Shown here: positions 54,145-61,683 of the stretch, piece by piece | How positions within the stretch are numbered: position 1 is the stretch's first letter | Layout: each line of letters starts with the position of its first letter | Assembly (NCBI GenBank): GCA_934754655.1 | Contig: CAKVIC010000011.1 | Location: 1-64,000 of the forward strand | Reading direction: 5' to 3' | DNA from: an uncultured Candidatus Melainabacteria bacterium | GTDB taxonomy: Bacteria > Cyanobacteriota > Vampirovibrionia > Gastranaerophilales > Gastranaerophilaceae | DNA: 64,000 bases | Made by a program: the position numbers and the translations under genes | Notes under the pieces: generated by a model | Databases searched by the model: none | The model's input: only the letters and a program-made list of their open reading frames with translations | What the model was told of the DNA's origin: nothing

Positions 54145-57100
54145 CTATTTAAACAAACTTTTAAGTTCACCAACAGAATTTTTTATTAAATCCTTTTGAT
54201 TGCCAAAAGTTTCTTTAATATTTTTCACAGATTCTTTTGCACTCTCAACTTGAGCCTTAGCATCCGTCTTTACAGCCGAGTTCATTTCTTTAAAATCGTT
54301 TACAGTAGATTTAATATCTGTTCCAAATGAAGATTTTATATCCTTAACAGCTTGATGTAAATCTGTTTTTTCAATTGCGGTTGTATCTGAAACTGCAAGC
54401 CATTTAAAAGATTGAACAGCACCAGCACTTTCTATTCCACCTCGATAAACAACTTTAAAATCTTTATAAGTTGTATCACTCGTCAATTTTGGAATAGCTG
54501 AAGTATTTTCCTGTCTTGGATTTGTTGTTAAAGCTTTCGCAATCGCTGCGGTTTTATCCCCTAAAACAGGAATATACGACAACAACTTACCGGTTGATAA
54601 ATCACCTAAAGGCCCCAAAAGTGACACAACCTTAGTACTTAATCTACCCAATAAAACAACATCCGTCGTGCCGTTCAACAAATTATAACGTCCGTTAATA
54701 TAATAGGCAAGGGTTGAGCCTGCACTTTTTATATAATTAATTTTTGCCCAACCGTTAGCAAGTCCTAATTCACCTTTAATATAATCAAATTTTGCCGAAT
54801 TTTTAACTTCTCCAATATTAGAAATCGTTGCAACAGTTGATTTTAAAAGAGTATTACCAAGAATATTTCCAGCTCTAAAGAAATTTTCGAGACGACCTAA
54901 AGAGCCAAAACTACCGTTTGCTATATCAAAATCAATGTTACCCTTCAAAGATTTCATCATAGTATCATAATCTAAAACCACCAAATTCAATTTTGCATTG
55001 AATCCTAATGTTCCTGATAGTGCATTTTTTATACCGGTTGCACCAAAAACAGCCTTTTGTGCATCCATTTTTGTACCTTTAAAGTTAACAAAAGTCTTTG
55101 CGTTTGACATATTATAAATAACATTTCCTGCAAAATCTCCGTCAAAAGCGTTACCTTTCATATTATTCAAATGAAATTCCGCGCCTTTTAATGCAAAATC
55201 GGTAGTTATATTTTGCGCCTTAATTCCGCCTGACGCAAAATGAGCAACACTTGCTTTACCATTCAAAATAGCCCCATTTAATTTGACCTGCATATTATCT
55301 AATGTTACAGGGATTTCCGGAATTGAAATTGCCGGAACATCAAAATTCCCAGACAACATTGGATTTGCTAAGTTTCCACTGATTGATGTTGAGCCTTTAA
55401 AAATCAACTTTGATTTATCAAACATAGGAATAATTATTTCGCAATTATCAGGCGCGCTAAACAACAAATTCAAGTGTTGTTTTGCTAAATTTATGTCACC
55501 CTTCAACTCTGATTTTATGTCACCGCTAGTTTTAAAATCAACAGTTATTTTTTCCTTTAAATAATTTGAAATTTTACCTGAAACATTCATTCTGATTTTT
55601 TCGACATAAACAGGAGTATTCAAAACCTCAATTATATCATTATTAACATTTGCAGAAATATTTGGAATATTCACAGTCAAAGCCGGATTAACAACTTTCA
55701 CAGAAGCACATTTGATAGTTCCACTATATTTTTCACCTTGAGCTATTATATCAACATTTGTTTGAGGTAATTTCAACGTCAAATCCGCAGGAACATTTTT
55801 TATATCCAAATTATTCAAAACTACTTTTACCGTTGGTTTCAAACTGTCTAATTTGCCTTTAACATCTATATTCAAATTAACAGTACCGGAATTGATTTTG
55901 TTTTCCTTCATCAAAGCAGCTTGACCACAAGCAACCAACAGACCGCGTAAACTTAAATTTGAAGAAGTTACCTTGATATCTGCCAAAGCATTATGATTAA
56001 TTGTACCAAAGATTTTTAATGGTTGATTTAAAATTGAAAAACTCAAATTTTTGATATTTAAATTGTTATTATCCAATAAAATATCAGAATTAATATTATC
56101 AATTTTCACATCATAAATTCCATAGTAAACATTAGCCGATGGAATTCTCAAATAACCGGAAGATGCCATTTTTTTAGTATCAGATTTTATATTAAAATTC
56201 GCATCTAACCTACCATTGGCTTTTAAAGTTTGTAAATCATTAATATTAAAAGTTTGCGCTATCGCATTAATTATTTGAACTAAATTTGAAAGTTCAGCAT
56301 TTGATTTAATATTCAAACTAGTTTTCGTCTTTTTTCCTGTTTGAACAAAACCATTTACCGTACTACGTTCGTTTTGCGCAGTATATAAATTAGAATTAAT
56401 ATCAATTTTATCGCCATTAAACTTCAAACTAACATCACTTGCCGGTAACACTAAACCGTTTGGCGAAATTGAAAGATTATCAATCTTTGAAAAACCTTTG
56501 AATCTATACTTATTATCAACATTTTCAGCCTTAATATCAGCATTTAAATTCGCAGTTAAATTATAACGATGTATAGATTTTAGAATCTCTAAAATATTGA
56601 CCGGCTCGGCTTGCTTCTTGGATTTTTCTTCTTCCTGCGGATTACATACCAAGTCATTTAAATTCAATTCAGGCATTATGTAATTTTTAATATTAACATT
56701 ATACGCAAATTGTTTTTTGCCAACAAAAGTAACATCACCGGTTGATTTTATATGAACACTTTTATCAAGTATAAAATCAGTAATTGCACTGTCATGTCCA
56801 GAAATAACATAAGTTTCAGAAGTTCGTGAATCAACAAAACTTATTTTATAATTATCAATTTTTATATCAGGCAAATGATTTGAAAGCTTCAAGCCAAAAG
56901 GTAGAACAATTGGTTCTTTATCTTCTTCTACATTTTCAGTTTTAGGCAAATAATCCATTAAAAGCGGTGTGCCGTCTTGTTTTAAAATGATATTTGCGTC
57001 TAAATTTTTTGCTTGAACAACATCAACCTCAATTTTTTTAGCCAAAAATGGAAGTAATGATAATTTCACTTTAAAATCTTCTACTTTAGCTATATTTATA

Positions 57101-57348
57101 TCGTCCGGACTTATTAACCCAAAATCTTTTACAGCAACTCCGACTGTCAGTTTTGGTGTAGTCAAAATTCTCAAATCAGAAATTGTAGAATTCATGCCGG
57201 TAGCTTTTTTCAACTCGTCAGAAATTTGTGGCGAGTAATTTTTAATAATCGGATTAATTAAAAACGGTAATATTAAAAATATTATATAAACAGCTAAAAC
57301 ACTTATTAAAAGAATTAATGCCAACTTTTTTACAAATTGAAATTTCAT
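54145..57348 (-). CDS. AsmA-family envelope protein
   Basis: From MKFQFVKKLALILLI (57348), 1067 aa, with an N-terminal membrane anchor (about 8-30) followed by NPIIKNYSPQISDELKKATG, the AsmA start region, and long repetitive beta-rich sequence (many strands of about 12 residues) up to about residue 950. The C-terminus is a charged helix. AsmA/TamB/YhdP-type proteins form periplasmic bridges that move phospholipids to the outer membrane. GAGG stands 9 bases upstream. Confidence 0.75.
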   Translation of the reverse strand: MKFQFVKKLALILLISVLAVYIIFLILPFLINPIIKNYSPQISDELKKATGMNSTISDLRILTTPKLTVGVAVKDFGLISPDDINIAKVEDFKVKLSLLPFLAKKIEVDVVQAKNLDANIILKQDGTPLLMDYLPKTENVEEDKEPIVLPFGLKLSNHLPDIKIDNYKISFVDSRTSETYVISGHDSAITDFILDKSVHIKSTGDVTFVGKKQFAYNVNIKNYIMPELNLNDLVCNPQEEEKSKKQAEPVNILEILKSIHRYNLTANLNADIKAENVDNKYRFKGFSKIDNLSISPNGLVLPASDVSLKFNGDKIDINSNLYTAQNERSTVNGFVQTGKKTKTSLNIKSNAELSNLVQIINAIAQTFNINDLQTLKANGRLDANFNIKSDTKKMASSGYLRIPSANVYYGIYDVKIDNINSDILLDNNNLNIKNLSFSILNQPLKIFGTINHNALADIKVTSSNLSLRGLLVACGQAALMKENKINSGTVNLNIDVKGKLDSLKPTVKVVLNNLDIKNVPADLTLKLPQTNVDIIAQGEKYSGTIKCASVKVVNPALTVNIPNISANVNNDIIEVLNTPVYVEKIRMNVSGKISNYLKEKITVDFKTSGDIKSELKGDINLAKQHLNLLFSAPDNCEIIIPMFDKSKLIFKGSTSISGNLANPMLSGNFDVPAISIPEIPVTLDNMQVKLNGAILNGKASVAHFASGGIKAQNITTDFALKGAEFHLNNMKGNAFDGDFAGNVIYNMSNAKTFVNFKGTKMDAQKAVFGATGIKNALSGTLGFNAKLNLVVLDYDTMMKSLKGNIDFDIANGSFGSLGRLENFFRAGNILGNTLLKSTVATISNIGEVKNSAKFDYIKGELGLANGWAKINYIKSAGSTLAYYINGRYNLLNGTTDVVLLGRLSTKVVSLLGPLGDLSTGKLLSYIPVLGDKTAAIAKALTTNPRQENTSAIPKLTSDTTYKDFKVVYRGGIESAGAVQSFKWLAVSDTTAIEKTDLHQAVKDIKSSFGTDIKSTVNDFKEMNSAVKTDAKAQVESAKESVKNIKETFGNQKDLIKNSVGELKSLFK

Positions 57349-57451
57349 CACTACTATCCTCACCTAAACTACAAAGATTTATTTAATTAAATATATTATA
57401 TAAAAGATAATCTGCAATAACCATTTGGCTGATTTTTGTTTGAATGTATTT

Positions 57452-58753
57452 TTAAATTTCACCAATCAAATCATATTCTGTCGCTCCGGTAATTTTGACC
57501 ATTTCGATATCTCCAGGAGTCACAATTGCATTTGATTTTATTGTCACTACGCCATCAATCTCCGGTGCATCATACTGACTTCGCGCAACAATTTCACCAT
57601 TATCAGAATAAGATTCTATAATACAAGGTATCGTTTTTCCAATAAAAGATTCATTCCTTTCCTTTGAAATCCTTTGTTGAAGCTCCATTATCTTGTTATA
57701 ACGTTGTTTTGCAATACGTTTTGGAACTTGTGGTTTCATAGAATACGATGGTGTTCCTTTTTCTCTTGAATAACAAAATACACCAAGCCTGTCAAACTTC
57801 ATTTCTTCAACAAATTTATATAAATGTTCAAATTGTTCCTCGGTTTCCGTAGGATACCCGACAATAAAAGCTGTTCTTATTGAAACATTCGGTATAATTT
57901 TTCTAATATTTTTTATCATCGGACGATAATCAAACGCCGGACGATTCATCTTCTTCAACAATTCAGGCTCTGAATGTTGAAGCGGAATATCAATATACTT
58001 AACGACTTTTTCACATTCTGCAATTGTATGAAGTAATTCATCTGTCATTTGAGTCGGATAAGCATACATAATTCTAATCCAGCCTAAATTTTCAATTTTA
58101 TTCAATTCTTTTATAAGTTCAGCAAGCATAGGTTTTTGATAAATATCAATACCGTAACTCGTTGTATCTTGTGCAATCAAAATTATTTCAGTTACACCTT
58201 TTTTAACAAGTTCTTTTGCTTCACAAATTATATCTTCCATTTTTCTTGAATGATAATCACCACGCAAGTATGGAATTATGCAATAACCACAACGATAATT
58301 GCAACCATCTGCAATTTTTAAATAAGAACTTGCCCCCATTGTGATTTGTTGTCTTTTAACTTTTTCAGGATAATTATAATCAGGCTTTTTTGAAACAATT
58401 TCAACGTATTCGCCAGCTTCAACTTTTTTTAAGACTTCATCTATATGAACAAAATCTGTAGCGCCAACAACTCCTGCAAGTTCCGGAAGTTCCTGCTTTA
58501 ATTCCCCAGAATGTTTTTGCGCCAAACATCCTGTGACAATAACTTTTTTACCTTTTTCAATAAGTTCTAATATTGAATGAACAGATTCACGTTCAGAATC
58601 ACAAATAAACGAACAAGTATTTACAATGCAAATATCCGCATCGTCTTCATCAAGAGTGACTTGATAACCACTATTATTCAAAATTCCAACAATCAATTCG
58701 GAATCTATTAAATTTTTAGGACAACCGTGTGTTATTAAAGCAATTTTTTTCAT
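57452..58753 (-). CDS. rimO: Ribosomal protein S12 methylthiotransferase
   Basis: Radical-SAM enzyme adding a methylthio group to an Asp of ribosomal protein S12. The 433-aa product has ITHGCPKNLIDSE at the start, CIVNTCSFICDSE, the radical-SAM motif DGCNYRCGYCIIPYLRGDYHSR and the TRAM end. The GCPKN motif is diagnostic against MiaB and MtaB. Confidence 0.93.
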   Translation of the reverse strand: MKKIALITHGCPKNLIDSELIVGILNNSGYQVTLDEDDADICIVNTCSFICDSERESVHSILELIEKGKKVIVTGCLAQKHSGELKQELPELAGVVGATDFVHIDEVLKKVEAGEYVEIVSKKPDYNYPEKVKRQQITMGASSYLKIADGCNYRCGYCIIPYLRGDYHSRKMEDIICEAKELVKKGVTEIILIAQDTTSYGIDIYQKPMLAELIKELNKIENLGWIRIMYAYPTQMTDELLHTIAECEKVVKYIDIPLQHSEPELLKKMNRPAFDYRPMIKNIRKIIPNVSIRTAFIVGYPTETEEQFEHLYKFVEEMKFDRLGVFCYSREKGTPSYSMKPQVPKRIAKQRYNKIMELQQRISKERNESFIGKTIPCIIESYSDNGEIVARSQYDAPEIDGVVTIKSNAIVTPGDIEMVKITGATEYDLIGEI

Positions 58754-58883
58754 AAAACAATTTTAACACGAAAAAATTAGTTACCCCAATTTTATGCAAC
58801 TGATTGTGCTTGATTTAAGATTGATTTAATGACATAATTACGGCAGAGAATTTTAGTTAAAATATTATGAAAGGAGCTTTATA

Positions 58884-60281
58884 ATGGAAATTAAAATTGT
58901 AGAGAATTCTAAAAACATTGATTGCGATTTGCTTGTTGTTAACATGTTTGAAAACCAAAAAACTTCAAACGAATTTGCAAACAAACACGCGATTGAAGAA
59001 GATGATTTTAAAGGCAAATTTAATGAAACATATTTGCTTCAGACTTATGGTCAAGAAAAAGCTAAAAAAATCTTGGTTATCGGATTTGGTAAAAAAGAAG
59101 AATTTAATGCTCACAAATTGCGCGAAACAGTTGTAAAATCAATAAAAAAAGCAATGTCAATTTTTGCTAAAAAAGTAGCCTTCTCACTAGAAGGAATAGA
59201 ATTTGATTATTCAGAACAATTCACTTTTGGCGCAAGAATTGCCGATTATTCTTTTGATAAATACAAAACAGAAAAGAAAAATAACCATATTCAAGAAATT
59301 TTTGTAGAGGCAAATGAGGAAATTGTTCGTAAATCAGAAAAAATTTGCGACGCAATGAATTTTGCAAGAAATTTGGCAAACGAACCGGCGCAATTTGCGA
59401 CCCCAACAGAATTAGCATCAATAGCTTGTGATTTGGGCTTAGAGACCAAGATTTATAACAAAGAAGAATGCGAAAAAATGGGAATGGGCGCATTCCTTGC
59501 TGTTGCAAGAGGAAGCGAAGAAGAACCTAAATTTATACACATAAAATATACTTGCGACAACCCTAAAAAACGTATCGCAATTATCGGAAAAGGAATTTGC
59601 TTTGATAGTGGCGGACTTGATATAAAACCTGCCTCATCAATGCTTACGATGAAAGATGATATGTCAGGCGCAGCTTGCGTTTTAGGTGTTATGAGCGTAG
59701 TTAAAGAATTAAACTTGCAAGTTGAAGTACACGGAATCATTGCTGCTTGCGAAAATATGCCAAGCGGAAAAGCTTATAAACCGGGAGATATTTTAACAGC
59801 TAAAAACGGAAAAACGATTGAAGTTGATAACACAGATGCTGAAGGACGTTTAACACTGGCAGATGCTCTTTGTTATGCATGCGAATTAAATGTTGATGAA
59901 GTAATTGATTTAGCAACACTAACCGGTGCTTGCATGGTTGCTTTGGGAACTCACGCAGCCGGCATAATGGGTAACGACAAAGAACTTATTAATAACTTAA
60001 TCAAAACCGCTGATAATGCAGGAGAAAAATTCTGGGAACTTCCAATGTGGGAAGATTACGCAGACAGCCTAAAAAGTGATGTTGCAGATATGCAAAATAC
60101 CGGTTCTCGTTGGGGTGGCGCATCAACTGCAGGTTGTTTCTTGAAAAACTTTGTAAAAGACGTAAAATGGGCACATATTGATATCGCAGGAACAGCATTC
60201 CTTGATAAACCGCAAAAAGAATTTATCAAAGGTGCAACCGGCGCCGGCGTAAGAACGCTACTTAAATATCTATCAATTTAA
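58884..60281 (+). CDS. pepA: Leucyl aminopeptidase
   Basis: Zinc/manganese M17 aminopeptidase. The 465-aa product has GKGICFDSGGLDIKP, MKDDMSGAACV, the signature NTDAEGRLTLADALCYA and a TGACMVALG loop. AAAGGAGCT is just upstream. The N-terminal domain is short and diverged, as often seen in the family. A strong hairpin follows. Confidence 0.92.
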   Translation: MEIKIVENSKNIDCDLLVVNMFENQKTSNEFANKHAIEEDDFKGKFNETYLLQTYGQEKAKKILVIGFGKKEEFNAHKLRETVVKSIKKAMSIFAKKVAFSLEGIEFDYSEQFTFGARIADYSFDKYKTEKKNNHIQEIFVEANEEIVRKSEKICDAMNFARNLANEPAQFATPTELASIACDLGLETKIYNKEECEKMGMGAFLAVARGSEEEPKFIHIKYTCDNPKKRIAIIGKGICFDSGGLDIKPASSMLTMKDDMSGAACVLGVMSVVKELNLQVEVHGIIAACENMPSGKAYKPGDILTAKNGKTIEVDNTDAEGRLTLADALCYACELNVDEVIDLATLTGACMVALGTHAAGIMGNDKELINNLIKTADNAGEKFWELPMWEDYADSLKSDVADMQNTGSRWGGASTAGCFLKNFVKDVKWAHIDIAGTAFLDKPQKEFIKGATGAGVRTLLKYLSI

Positions 60282-60305
60282 ACTAAAAGCTTGACTATTA
60301 AACAA

Positions 60306-60339
60306 AATAACGAGGTGCGCTCTTGCGCACCTCGTTATT
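60306..60339. terminator. Bidirectional terminator
   Basis: A perfect 15-bp stem (AATAACGAGGTGCGC with GCGCACCTCGTTATT, loop TCTT) lies between pepA and the convergent gene at 60343, each side A/T-rich. Confidence 0.88.
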
Positions 60340-60342
60340 ACT

Positions 60343-60870
60343 TTATTTTGCAGAATCTTTATTTTTAGCTTTTTCAAGTATTTTCTCATATTTTTCAATT
60401 CTTGACTGAAAAAACTTCATATCTTCTTCCAACTGATTCATATCTTTATAAAGTTCCAAAAGATCCGGTTCCGTTACTTCACTATAATATTTTTTAATAT
60501 CTCTGGTGTACCCATATTCATACTCTAAAGTCTTAGATTTATTATACAAATCATACCAAACATCAAACAACATATCTTTCTGTTTTTTACAATCATCTAA
60601 CACTTTTTTACCTCTCTCAATATAACCGTCATCTTTAGTTTCTTGAGCCTTATCAAGCCCAATGCTTGGTTTGCCTTCTTTTTGACTAACACCATTTGGC
60701 TTATTTAATTTTGTAACTTCTTCATTATCAATTTCTGAATCCGCCCCAATTGAATCTCCAAAATCTTGTCCGTCCCATATTGAAGCAGACTCCTTTTCTA
60801 GATTAATCTGTTTTACATTCAAAGAAACTGGTTTCAAGTTAAGTGCTTCTTGAGATGAAATCTTTACCAT
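60343..60870 (-). CDS. Coiled-coil protein of unknown function
   Basis: The 175-aa product begins MVKISSQEALNLKPVSLNVK. Its first 70 residues are acidic and low-complexity, and the last 100 form charged coiled coil (LYKDMNQLEEDMKFFQSRIE). No signal peptide. GGAGTACTGTT is before the ATG. It lies 128 bases after the gene at 60999 and could share its promoter. The V-S-L-N-V-K segment is only a weak match to the F-K tag. Confidence 0.5.
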   Translation of the reverse strand: MVKISSQEALNLKPVSLNVKQINLEKESASIWDGQDFGDSIGADSEIDNEEVTKLNKPNGVSQKEGKPSIGLDKAQETKDDGYIERGKKVLDDCKKQKDMLFDVWYDLYNKSKTLEYEYGYTRDIKKYYSEVTEPDLLELYKDMNQLEEDMKFFQSRIEKYEKILEKAKNKDSAK

Positions 60871-60916
60871 AACAGTACTCCTAAATAAACTTTTTTTATT
60901 TTATTTTATTTTTTAT

Positions 60917-60951
60917 ATTCATCGGGAAAACTGAAAGTTTTCCCGATGAAT
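60917..60951. other. Perfect stem-loop between small genes
   Basis: A 16-bp perfect stem (ATTCATCGGGAAAACT with AGTTTTCCCGATGAAT, loop GAA). Neither strand has a U-tract after it, so it is likely a 3'-end stability or processing hairpin, not a standard terminator. It lies between the genes at 60999 and 60343. Confidence 0.6.
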
Positions 60952-60998
60952 TGATTTAAAAATCATAACTAAATTAAAGTTATTATTTATTCAAATAT

Positions 60999-61358
60999 TT
61001 AAAATTCTTCAACACTTGTTGGATTAGGGTTGCCATTTTCATACTTCGCATGTTTACCTGTACGGCCATCAGCATTAGTATAGTAAACATCAGCTGTACC
61101 GTCAGAGTTATGACAAACCTCAAGAGCCTCTCCATACTGATCATCTATATAAGAAATGATATGTGCCTTACCATCCTTGTCCCTATAATAATGTACTGTT
61201 TCATTACGACTTGGTTGAGTTGATTCATTACCTTGAGGTTTTACATCTTTTAACTTTGGTTCTTCCTCTGCTGCCTGTTTTTGTGTCGTCGCTTTTCCTT
61301 GGTTTGTTTGCAAATAAGGATTAATAAAACCGCCTAATCTACCGCCGATACCATTCAT
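60999..61358 (-). CDS. Small secreted-like or surface protein under cassette B
   Basis: The 119-aa product (MNGIGGRLGGFINPYLQTNQ start) is polar and rich in Q, N and G, with a YYRDKDGKAHIISY stretch and DVYYTNADGRTGKHAKY. These look like short beta hairpins. No signal peptide. AGTCC/AAGGACTC precedes the ATG. Its promoter cassette (61393-61588) matches the one upstream of 38376. No family was recognised. Confidence 0.55.
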   Translation of the reverse strand: MNGIGGRLGGFINPYLQTNQGKATTQKQAAEEEPKLKDVKPQGNESTQPSRNETVHYYRDKDGKAHIISYIDDQYGEALEVCHNSDGTADVYYTNADGRTGKHAKYENGNPNPTSVEEF

Positions 61359-61392
61359 AACTGAGTCCTTTCTGCACTTTGTGCATTTTGTC

Positions 61393-61588
61393 TTACAAAT
61401 GTATTAACGGCATATTTTTTTAAAACTTTAGGGGTTCATGGTGAGCCCATCACATCACATCACATCATATCATATCATATCATATAGGGCATTATAACTG
61501 ACTTTCAGACTTTTGTAAAATTTTGTAAATTTCGTTACAATTCGTTACATTTGCGTTTTTTGAACAGTTTTGTAACAATTTCGTTACA
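61393..61588 (-). promoter_or_regulatory. Promoter/leader cassette B with pentanucleotide repeat
   Basis: Near-identical to cassette A: minus-strand -35 TTTACA (61514-61519), 17-bp spacer, -10 TATAAT (61491-61496), then pentamers at 61448-61487, here eight units (four TGATG-type, three TGATA-type and one border unit), two more than in cassette A. The same AACCCCTAAAGTTTTAAAAA leader follows. CGTTACA direct repeats lie at 61533, 61543 and 61582. The products they serve are unrelated. Confidence 0.75.
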
Positions 61589-61683
61589 ATTTGGGGAATA
61601 AAATTAATAATTTTTAAACTTTTTTCATAACCTCAACTAGCAAATTATTTTTTTACAAGGTTTTATATAGTATAGGAAATATC

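Noticed and set aside
60917..60951. Rho-independent terminator
   Set aside because: The stem is perfect but the U-tract is missing on both strands, so it is listed as a stem-loop only.
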